Positions 1 through 7,333 of a stretch of 64,000 bases of DNA are shown here, in pieces. A program made the translations under genes and the position numbers. The stretch is from positions 7,224 through 71,223 of the forward strand of contig JBGATH010000024.1 of assembly GCA_044229235.1 (NCBI GenBank), read 5' to 3'. The stretch is from UKL13-2 sp044229235. GTDB taxonomy: Bacteria; Pseudomonadota; Gammaproteobacteria; Burkholderiales; Usitatibacteraceae. The notes under the pieces were generated by a model, which had not been told where the DNA came from, made no database searches, and worked only from the letters and a program-made list of their open reading frames with translations. The stretch's first letter is position 1. Every line of letters starts with the position of its first letter.

Positions 1-308
1 CGGTGCATCACGACATGCTGCGCGGCCTCGAAGGCTGCGATGTGGTGATGATGCTGCGGCTGCAGAACGAGCGCATGAACGGCGCGCTGCTGCCCTCGGC
101 CCATGAATTTTTCAAAAGCTACGGCCTCAACGCCGTCAAGCTGGCGCGCGCCAAACCCGATGCCATCGTCATGCACCCGGGGCCGATGAATCGCGGCGTG
201 GAAATTGATTCGCCCATCGCCGACGGTCGGCAAAGCGTGATCCTGCCGCAAGTCACCTTCGGCATCGCGGTGCGCATGGCGGTGATGGCGATGGTGACGG
301 GGGCCTGA
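1..308 (+). CDS. pyrB: Aspartate carbamoyltransferase catalytic chain, C-terminal part (5' end outside window)
   Basis: The last 102 or so codons of aspartate carbamoyltransferase, which joins carbamoyl phosphate and L-aspartate in the second step of pyrimidine synthesis. The visible part contains the family signature HPGPMNRGVEI (positions about 174-206), followed by the usual end region (ILPQVTFGIAVRMAVMAMV). The frame is open to the left edge, so the gene starts outside the window. It is followed after 37 bp by a DUF559 gene and then by a dihydroorotase-like gene. PyrB and a dihydroorotase homologue are commonly paired and form a complex in related bacteria, so the intervening DUF559 gene is unexpected. 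Confidence 0.95.
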   Translation, partial: VHHDMLRGLEGCDVVMMLRLQNERMNGALLPSAHEFFKSYGLNAVKLARAKPDAIVMHPGPMNRGVEIDSPIADGRQSVILPQVTFGIAVRMAVMAMVTGA

Positions 309-317
309 ACAATAGCT

Positions 318-358
318 CCTTCCCCCTCGATGGGGGAAGGCCGGGATGGAGGTGAGTG
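318..358. repeat. Left terminal inverted repeat of the DUF559 gene unit
   Basis: The first 23 bases form a near-palindrome: CCTTCCCCC, a 5-base centre, GGGGGAAGG. They continue into GGGATGGAGGTGAGTG, which contains the DUF559 start codon. The reverse complement of 689-727 matches this block with two mismatches in the first 23 bases and one or two small gaps after that. The pair therefore bounds the DUF559 gene in inverted orientation. Confidence 0.8.
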
Positions 359-762
359 TGGATCAAGCACTAAAACAGAATGCAAGAAGGCTGCGCGCCA
401 ACATGACTGACGTCGAGCGCAAACTTTGGCATTCGCTGCGGCAGCGGCAACTGCTGGGTTGCCGTTTCCGCAGGCAAGTGGTCATCGGCGGATACATTGT
501 CGATTTTGCCTGCCTGGAATCACGCCTGGTCATCGAGGTCGATGGCGGACAACACAATGGAAGTGCTGCTGATGTGAACCGAGATGAAGTTCTGACGCGT
601 AATGGCTTTCGCGTACTGCGGTTCTGGAATAACGATGTCTTGTTGAACATCGATGGCGTGTTGCAAGCCATCGCCGAAGCTGTTCAATCACCACCCCCAT
701 CCAACCTTCCCCCGTCAAGGGGGAAGGCTATATCAGCCCGCACAGGGCATCATTCAGCATGA
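346..762 (+). CDS. DUF559 endonuclease-like protein
   Basis: A 138-residue protein of the DUF559 family, which has the Vsr/restriction-endonuclease-like fold. Visible signatures are an N-terminal helix (MTDVERKLWHSLR), then FRRQVVIGGYIVDFAC, the acidic LVIEVDGGQH strand, and RDEVLTRNGFRVLRFWNNDVL. The first two acidic motifs resemble the catalytic core of such nucleases; no substrate is established. The start codon lies inside the left inverted repeat, and the C-terminal 20 or so codons (PPPSNLPPSRGK) read through the right repeat, so the coding unit is fused to its borders. The stop overlaps the pyrX start as ATGA (759-762), so the inserted gene is translationally linked to pyrX. It is probably a small mobile or repeat-associated gene within the pyrimidine operon (inference). 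Confidence 0.85.
   Translation: MEVSVDQALKQNARRLRANMTDVERKLWHSLRQRQLLGCRFRRQVVIGGYIVDFACLESRLVIEVDGGQHNGSAADVNRDEVLTRNGFRVLRFWNNDVLLNIDGVLQAIAEAVQSPPPSNLPPSRGKAISARTGHHSA
689..727. repeat. Right terminal inverted repeat of the DUF559 gene unit
   Basis: The sequence ends in CCTTCCCCC, gtcaa, GGGGGAAGG. Its reverse complement matches 318-358, including the ATGG-GGGTG extension. It lies within the last codons of the DUF559 gene, just before pyrX. Confidence 0.8.
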
Positions 763-2033
763 AAATCGAAATCAACAAAGGTCGCGTCGTCGACGCCGCA
801 CAAAAACTCGATGGCGTCCAGTCGCTTTACCTGGCGAACGGCAAGATTGCCGCGATCGGCAAGGCTCCGGACGGCTGGAAGGCCGAAAAGGTCATCGATG
901 CTTCCGGCAAGATCATTTGCGCCGGCCTCGTCGACCTGTGCGCGCGCCTGCGCGAACCCGGCCTGGAACACAAGGCCACGCTGGAAAGCGAATTGCTGGC
1001 CGCGATCGCCGGGGGCGTGACCTCGCTGGTTTGCCCGCCCGACACCGATCCGGTGCTGGATGAACCGGGGCTGGTGGAAATGCTCAAGCGGCGCGCCACC
1101 ACCATCGACCAGGCACATGCCTATCCCCTGGGCGCCCTCACGCCCGGGCTGCGCGGCACGGCATTAACGGAAATGGTCGAACTTACCGAAGCCGGCTGCA
1201 TCGGCTTCACCAATGCGGACGCGCGCATCGTCGATACCACGGTACTCTACCGCGCGCTGCAATACGCGGCCACCTACAGCTACACCGTCTGGCTGCGACC
1301 CGAAGATGCTTACCTTGGCAAAGGCGGCATCGCGCACGATGGCGAGGTGGCATCGCGCCTGGGCCTGGCCGGGGTGCCGGTCTCGGCCGAAACAGTGGCC
1401 ATCGCCACCATCGTGACGCTGATGCGCGACACCGGTGCGCGCGTTCACCTCTGCCGCCTGTCCAGCCGGCTCGGCGTGGACCTGGTGCGCGCCGCAAAGG
1501 CCGAGGGACTGCCGATCAGCTGCGACGTTGGCATCCATCACCTGCTGCTCACCGATCGCGACATCGGCCACTTTGATTCGCACTACCGCTTCACGCCGCC
1601 CTTGCGCAGCCCCAGCGATCGCGACGCGCTCAGCCGCGGCGTGCTGGACGGCACCATCGACGCCATTTGTTCCGACCACACGCCCGTGGACGATGACGCC
1701 AAGAATGTACCCTTCGCCGAAGCCGAACCGGGCGCCACCGGGCTGGAACTGCTGCTCTCGCTCACGCTTAAGTGGGCCGAGCATGCGTCGGTGCCGCTGC
1801 CGGTCGCACTGGAAAAGGTCACGGCGCGCCCTGCCAAATTATTCGGCCTGCCGGGCGGCGTCATCGCCGAGGGCGCACCGGCCGACCTGTGCCTGTTTGA
1901 TCCGGTCGCTTTCTGGGCCGTCACGCGCGAAACCCTGCGCAGCCAGGGCAAGAATTCTCCGTATCTGCGGCGCGAGATGCAGGCGCGCGTTGCGACAACG
2001 ATTGTTGGCGGACGGGTGGTTTACGCGGGCTGA
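759..2033 (+). CDS. pyrX: Inactive dihydroorotase homologue (PyrC'/PyrX), partner of PyrB
   Basis: A 424-residue class I dihydroorotase-like protein that has lost key catalytic residues. The metal-binding HxH of the family (GLVDLHxHLREPG) reads GLVDLCARLREPG here, with C61 and R63 in place of the two histidines. The conserved Asp-Asp-Gly bridging region is replaced by T-N-A-D (about 151-154). The HxCHxS histidine region reads VHLCRLSS. The later HH (GIHHLLL) and SDHTP motifs are still recognisable. Inactive homologues of this kind, encoded next to pyrB in pseudomonads and relatives, are structural subunits that support a dodecameric PyrB complex. That role is inferred here from adjacency and the residue losses. 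A true dihydroorotase must be encoded elsewhere. The start is fixed by the ATGA overlap with the DUF559 gene. Confidence 0.9.
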   Translation: MKIEINKGRVVDAAQKLDGVQSLYLANGKIAAIGKAPDGWKAEKVIDASGKIICAGLVDLCARLREPGLEHKATLESELLAAIAGGVTSLVCPPDTDPVLDEPGLVEMLKRRATTIDQAHAYPLGALTPGLRGTALTEMVELTEAGCIGFTNADARIVDTTVLYRALQYAATYSYTVWLRPEDAYLGKGGIAHDGEVASRLGLAGVPVSAETVAIATIVTLMRDTGARVHLCRLSSRLGVDLVRAAKAEGLPISCDVGIHHLLLTDRDIGHFDSHYRFTPPLRSPSDRDALSRGVLDGTIDAICSDHTPVDDDAKNVPFAEAEPGATGLELLLSLTLKWAEHASVPLPVALEKVTARPAKLFGLPGGVIAEGAPADLCLFDPVAFWAVTRETLRSQGKNSPYLRREMQARVATTIVGGRVVYAG

Positions 2034-2083
2034 GTGTGCATTTCGGCCTCACGCGTTTGGCTGATAAGTAAAGCCTTTCTGCA

Positions 2084-2106
2084 CCCGCGCAAATCGCGGG
2101 GATTTG
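2084..2106 (+). terminator. Possible weak terminator after pyrX
   Basis: A perfect 6-bp GC stem, CCCGCG (2084-2089) with CGCGGG (2095-2100), closes a 5-base loop and is followed by GATTTG. The U-tract is poor, so termination is uncertain. Confidence 0.3.
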
Positions 2107-2153
2107 CTTCGGCTAGAATCAGCGTCTGTTAACACATCACCGGCGAATTTCCA

Positions 2154-3782
2154 ATGCTGCACTGTTCCCGGGTCCTGGCCTTGCTGGCCGCGCTGCTGCC
2201 CGGCGTGGCCTTCGCCCAGTCTCCCAAAATCATCCTGCCGCAAGCCATCAGCGAGGTCGAGTTCCTGCGCGGGCGCGTGACCGACTTTCCGTTGCCCAGC
2301 ACAAGCCAGGCGGTAGTGGGTGTTGATGTGCAACTGGCCAATGGCACATTGCAAGTCCGGCCGCGCTTGGCCGCACTGCCCGTCGGCACCACCAGTCCGG
2401 GACGCGCGGACTTTGATTTTGATGTGGGCAGGATGCTGCACGGCAACTACAAGGTCGAACTGCTTGCGCCCGGCGGCAGTGTTCCGCTGGCCACGACGTC
2501 CACCACATCCACCGCCAGTGAAAACGTGGGCATACGCGACCTTTCCGGCCATTGGTGGAACCCCCAGGAACCGGGATGGGGACTGATGGTCTGGCACCGG
2601 GTCAAGGACAATGCACTCTTCTCGGCATGGTTTACCTATGAGGCGCAGGGCAAGCCAATATGGGCGGTGCTCAACACCGATGCCTCGCCAGCACTTCTGC
2701 CTGGAACCGCCGCCGATCAAGACATATCCCGCGCTTTCAGCGCGCTGCTGCCGCAAGGCTCGCCGATGGGCGGACCCTACGACAGCACGCTGCAGCGCGT
2801 GAGTTTTCTGCCCGGGGCGTCCACCCAGGGGAAATTCGCGGGCGCCGGTATCGTCCACTCAAACGTAGGTATTGCCGGCCCGCCCAACATCGCGACCACG
2901 GGATATCCCCTGCCCGGAATTGGCGTTCTGCAATTCGCGCCGTTTCCTGAGAAAGCGGCTCGGGGCACCACCCCAATTCAGGCATTCCGTGCGCCCGCTT
3001 CGATCAATTACCCCACCACCGCAAACGATATCAAGCCCAATCCTGCAGGGCCAATTGTTTGGTCGGTTGCGGCCGGTTTGCCCGGCGCCATTTCCTTGAA
3101 CTATGAGCGCAACTATCCTGCCCCGTCGGTTTCGTTCATCAAATGGAACTGGTCTGCGGGATCGAAAGACCAAAAGTTCCAGTTTCGCGCGACTGGCAAG
3201 GAAACGCCCACCGGCAGCGTCATCTGCAACGTCACCTGCCCGCAACAGCCTGCTTTCAGCAGGGTGGAGGCGGAAACATTTCAGGTGCCAGCCGTGCCGC
3301 CCGGGAGGTACACCGCCGAGTTCTTTGGCGCCGACAACACCACCGCCCAGCCAGACTATGTCGCTGCCATTGCCGTCGATGCGACCGTCAACCCGAACGG
3401 CGCGCCGTGGATCAATTACTCGGATCATTGGTGGAATCCGGCTGAACCCGGCACCGGACTGATGGTGTGGCACGACGTCGCCAGTGGGCAGGCTTTTCTG
3501 GTTTACTTTTGCTACGACACCAATGGCAAGGCGTACTGGTTCAGCCTGCAGGGCGGCGCATGGCAGGCCATCACACGCGGCCAGGCCACCGTTTTCCGCT
3601 ATGCCGGTACGCTGTATGAAAGTTCGGCCTCCGGGTACCTGGCGGATTTCTTCGCCAGCAAGGGTGCCAAAGTGATTGGCAGCGGCAGCATCGAGTTTAC
3701 TGATGGCGTGAACGGCACGTTTACGTTCGACATCACCGGCTTGGCCAGCAAGTCCATGCCAATCACCCGCTTCAACCCCTAG
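2154..3782 (+). CDS. Secreted protein with two W-W/EPG repeat domains
   Basis: A 542-residue protein with a clear signal peptide (hydrophobic stretch then GVAFAQ, cleavage near residue 21). I do not recognise a named enzyme family. Two copies of a roughly 45-residue module stand out, at about 132-178 and 424-470. Both begin HWWNP.EPG.GLMVWH and continue with an aromatic strand (FSAWFTYEAQGKPIW and FLVYFCYDTNGKAYWF). A related but diverged module, HWWGGDSRSGEGMF, ends the secreted beta-propeller protein at 19295-20608. Between the copies lies a beta-rich region of unknown type. The protein is probably periplasmic, surface-attached or secreted. A TAGAAT box at 2114-2119 could be its -10 element; no good -35 is visible. 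Confidence 0.75.
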   Translation: MLHCSRVLALLAALLPGVAFAQSPKIILPQAISEVEFLRGRVTDFPLPSTSQAVVGVDVQLANGTLQVRPRLAALPVGTTSPGRADFDFDVGRMLHGNYKVELLAPGGSVPLATTSTTSTASENVGIRDLSGHWWNPQEPGWGLMVWHRVKDNALFSAWFTYEAQGKPIWAVLNTDASPALLPGTAADQDISRAFSALLPQGSPMGGPYDSTLQRVSFLPGASTQGKFAGAGIVHSNVGIAGPPNIATTGYPLPGIGVLQFAPFPEKAARGTTPIQAFRAPASINYPTTANDIKPNPAGPIVWSVAAGLPGAISLNYERNYPAPSVSFIKWNWSAGSKDQKFQFRATGKETPTGSVICNVTCPQQPAFSRVEAETFQVPAVPPGRYTAEFFGADNTTAQPDYVAAIAVDATVNPNGAPWINYSDHWWNPAEPGTGLMVWHDVASGQAFLVYFCYDTNGKAYWFSLQGGAWQAITRGQATVFRYAGTLYESSASGYLADFFASKGAKVIGSGSIEFTDGVNGTFTFDITGLASKSMPITRFNP

Positions 3783-3861
3783 GCGTCGCCTGCGCCGACC
3801 CGCGCGCGTCATGCGGGCAGAGACGCCTGCAAAAAGCTACGGCGGCGACCCGCCGGCCGCT

Positions 3862-3867
3862 TATAAT
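3862..3867 (+). promoter_or_regulatory. Candidate -10 box (TATAAT) before prlC
   Basis: A perfect TATAAT lies 32 bp before the prlC start. No convincing -35 hexamer lies 16-18 bp upstream, so this is a partial promoter call. Confidence 0.45.
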
Positions 3868-3898
3868 TCCCGGCGACCCATTAACACCAGCTAGCCCG

Positions 3899-5953
3899 AT
3901 GAGCCAGCCCACGCCAGCCGCCAACCCCCTGCTCGATTTTTCCGCGCTGCCGCGCTTTGCGGCGATCACGCCCGCGCACATTGCGCCGGCAATCGATGCG
4001 CTGGTCACCTCCTGCAAGGCGACGGTTGAAAAGCTGGCGACAAGTGATGTACCGCCGACCTGGGACAACTTCGTCTCGCCGCTCGATGATGCGACCGAAC
4101 AGTTGGCGCGTGCCTGGGCGACCATCAGCCATCTCAATGCCGTGGTCAATTCACCGGCATTGCGCGAGGCTTACAACGCCGTGCTGCCGGTGGTGACGCA
4201 GTTCTGGTCCGAACTTTCGCAGGACGAGCGCCTGTTTGCCCGGTACAAGGCGCTGCGCGCCTCGCCTGCGTATGCAGAACTGAGCGCCGCGCAGCATCGT
4301 TCGCTCGAAAACGAACTGCGCGATTTTCGGCTGGGCGGCGCGGAGCTGCCCGTCGACAAGAAGGCGCGCTTTCAGGAATTGCAGGAAAAGCTGTCGACGC
4401 TGATGTCGAAGTTCAACGATAACGTGCTCGATGCCACCAATGCCTTCGCCCACCTGGTCGAGCACGAGAACGAACTGGCCGGCCTTCCCGACGATGCCAT
4501 CGCCGCGGCGCGCGAGGCCGCCGCCAAAGAGGGCAAGGCGGGCTGGAAGTTCACCCTGCACGCGCCCTCGTACATGCCGGTGATGCAGTACGCCGCATTT
4601 CGTCCGCTGCGGGAATTGATGTATCGGGCCTATGTGACGCGTGCGTCCGACCTGGGCGCCCGACCCGAATGGAACAACAGCGCGGTGCTGAGCCAGATCC
4701 TGGCGCTGCGCGCCGAGGTGGCGGCATTGCTGGGGTATCGCAACTATGCCGAGGTTTCCCTGGTGCCGAAGATGGCGCAGTCGCCGGACGAGGTGATCGC
4801 CTTCCTGCGCGACATGGCCGCGCGCGCGAAGCCGTTCGCACAGCGCGACTGGCAGGAGTTGGAGGCTTACGCGCGCAGCGAGCTCAACATGGCGGACATC
4901 GACGCCTGGGATGTGGCCTACGTGTCGGAGAAATTGCGCGAGCGCCGCTATGCGTTTTCGGACAATGAAGTAAAGCAGTACTTTCCCGAGCAGGCCGTGC
5001 TCGGTGGCCTGTTCAAGCTCATCGAGACCCTTTACGGGCTGCGCGTCTCGCCGGCCGACGCCGAAACCTGGCACGGCGATGCGCGTTTCTTTGACCTGCG
5101 CAATGCCGACGGCGCGCTGGTCGGGCAGTTCTATCTGGACCTGTACGCCCGCGAGGGCAAGCGCGGCGGCGCCTGGATGGATGACGCCATCAATCGCCGC
5201 CGCAAGCAGGGCAAGGTCCAGCATCCGGTGGCTTTCCTGACGTGTAACTTCCCCTCGCCGGTGGGTGGCAAACCGGCGCTGTTCACCCACGATGACGTCA
5301 TCACCCTGTTTCATGAGTTCGGCCACGGCCTGCACCAGTTGCTGACCGAGGTCGACGAGCTCGGCGTGTCCGGCATCAACGGCGTGGAGTGGGATGCGGT
5401 GGAACTGCCCAGCCAGTTCATGGAGAACTTCTGCTGGGAATGGGACGTGCTCCTGCACATGACCGCGCACGTTGACAGCGGCGAGCCCCTTCCCCGCGCG
5501 CTGTTCGACAAGATGATCGCGGCCAAGAATTTCCAGGCCGGGATGCAGTTCGTGCGCCAGATCGAGTTCGCGCTGCTGGATATGCGCGTGCACGCAGACT
5601 TCGATCCCGCCCAAAACGACCTGCTCGCCGTGCTGGCCGAGGTGCGGCGGGAGGTGGCGGTCATGCGCTATCCGGATTTCAACCGCATGCCGCATGCTTT
5701 CAGCCACATTTTCGGCGGCGGCTATGCGGCCGGTTATTACTCCTACAAATGGGCCGAGGTGCTGTCAGCCGATGCCTACGCGGCATTCGAGGAAAGCGGC
5801 GTGCTCAGCGCCGACACCGGCGCACGCTTTCGCCGCGAGGTGCTGTCCCGCGGCGGCAGCCGCCCGGCGCTGGAGTCGTTCGCCGCATTCCGCGGTCGCA
5901 AGCCGGACATGGACGCCCTGTTACGCCATAATGGCCTCAAGCTCGCCGCCTAG
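3899..5953 (+). CDS. prlC: Oligopeptidase A (M3 family zinc metallopeptidase)
   Basis: A 684-residue cytosolic zinc peptidase of the thimet/oligopeptidase family, which degrades short peptides such as cleaved signal peptides. The zinc motif HEFGH is at residues 472-476, followed by the M3 segment GLHQLLTEV and the downstream GVEWDAVELPSQFMENFCWE, which supplies the third zinc ligand region. The C-terminal motif FSHIFGGGYAAGYYSYKWAEVLSAD is typical of the family (start near 5699). The length matches E. coli OpdA. The gene has its own leader with a TATAAT box and is followed 33 bp later by the glutaredoxin-like gene on the same strand. Confidence 0.96.
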   Translation: MSQPTPAANPLLDFSALPRFAAITPAHIAPAIDALVTSCKATVEKLATSDVPPTWDNFVSPLDDATEQLARAWATISHLNAVVNSPALREAYNAVLPVVTQFWSELSQDERLFARYKALRASPAYAELSAAQHRSLENELRDFRLGGAELPVDKKARFQELQEKLSTLMSKFNDNVLDATNAFAHLVEHENELAGLPDDAIAAAREAAAKEGKAGWKFTLHAPSYMPVMQYAAFRPLRELMYRAYVTRASDLGARPEWNNSAVLSQILALRAEVAALLGYRNYAEVSLVPKMAQSPDEVIAFLRDMAARAKPFAQRDWQELEAYARSELNMADIDAWDVAYVSEKLRERRYAFSDNEVKQYFPEQAVLGGLFKLIETLYGLRVSPADAETWHGDARFFDLRNADGALVGQFYLDLYAREGKRGGAWMDDAINRRRKQGKVQHPVAFLTCNFPSPVGGKPALFTHDDVITLFHEFGHGLHQLLTEVDELGVSGINGVEWDAVELPSQFMENFCWEWDVLLHMTAHVDSGEPLPRALFDKMIAAKNFQAGMQFVRQIEFALLDMRVHADFDPAQNDLLAVLAEVRREVAVMRYPDFNRMPHAFSHIFGGGYAAGYYSYKWAEVLSADAYAAFEESGVLSADTGARFRREVLSRGGSRPALESFAAFRGRKPDMDALLRHNGLKLAA

Positions 5954-5986
5954 CGCGCGGGTCATCACGACTTGAGGAGGTTCATC

Positions 5987-6523
5987 ATGCGTTTATCGAC
6001 AGGCGTCATCGCGCTGCTCGCCGTTGCGTTCAGCGTCACCGCCGGCGCCCAGCTATACAAGTGGGTGGACAAGGACGGCCGGGTTTCCTACTCGGACACG
6101 CCGCCGCCAAAGGATGCGAAGGACGTCAAGCAGCGCAATTTTGGCGATGGCGTGACCGCCAGCACCGACGACCTGCCGCCGCTGGTGCGCGAAGCGGTCA
6201 AGAACAATCCCGTCACCCTGTACGTGAATAAATGCGGCGAGGCCTGTGACGGCGGCCGCGCCATGCTCAACAAGCGCGGCATCATGTTCACCGAACGCAA
6301 CCCGGAGACCGACAAGGCCGGTTTTGACGCGCTCATGAAGGCGACCGGCGGCCAGCAGACCGTGCCGGTCCTGACCGTGGGCAGCAAGGTGCTCAAGGGC
6401 TTTGCCGAAGGCGAATGGCAGGAGGCATTGACCGACGCGGGATATCCGCGCGTCAATCCCGGCCTCAAGACCAAGCCGGCGCCGGCTGCCGCGCCGGTCG
6501 CTCCCGCCGCGCCCAACAAGTAG
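5987..6523 (+). CDS. DUF4124-glutaredoxin fusion, exported
   Basis: The start is ATG at 5987, six bases after a strong AGGAGG (5975-5980); an upstream TTG in frame (5972) overlaps that ribosome-binding site and is rejected. The 178-residue product has a signal peptide ending near TAGAQ, a DUF4124 segment (LYKWVDKDGRVSYSDTPPP), then a thioredoxin-fold domain with a glutaredoxin-like layout (VTLYVNKCGEAC, later TVPVLTVGSKVLKGF), and a Pro/Ala-rich tail. The two cysteines are separated by three residues (CGEAC) rather than the CxxC of classical glutaredoxins. The likely location is the periplasm, and a thiol-disulfide role is inferred from the fold only. Confidence 0.85.
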   Translation: MRLSTGVIALLAVAFSVTAGAQLYKWVDKDGRVSYSDTPPPKDAKDVKQRNFGDGVTASTDDLPPLVREAVKNNPVTLYVNKCGEACDGGRAMLNKRGIMFTERNPETDKAGFDALMKATGGQQTVPVLTVGSKVLKGFAEGEWQEALTDAGYPRVNPGLKTKPAPAAAPVAPAAPNK

Positions 6524-6541
6524 TCCCCGGCGTATGGAACT

Positions 6542-7312
<771 letters not shown>

Positions 7313-7333
7313 CGCCGTGAGTGCAGGCCTGAC

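Noticed and set aside
3781..3828. Hairpin AGGCGTC/GACGCCT between the secreted protein gene and prlC
   Set aside because: The long loop and lack of a T-tract argue against a terminator.
4151..5707. Minus-strand frame of 518 codons
   Set aside because: Antisense to prlC, which has the complete M3 family signature. No ribosome-binding site or domain.
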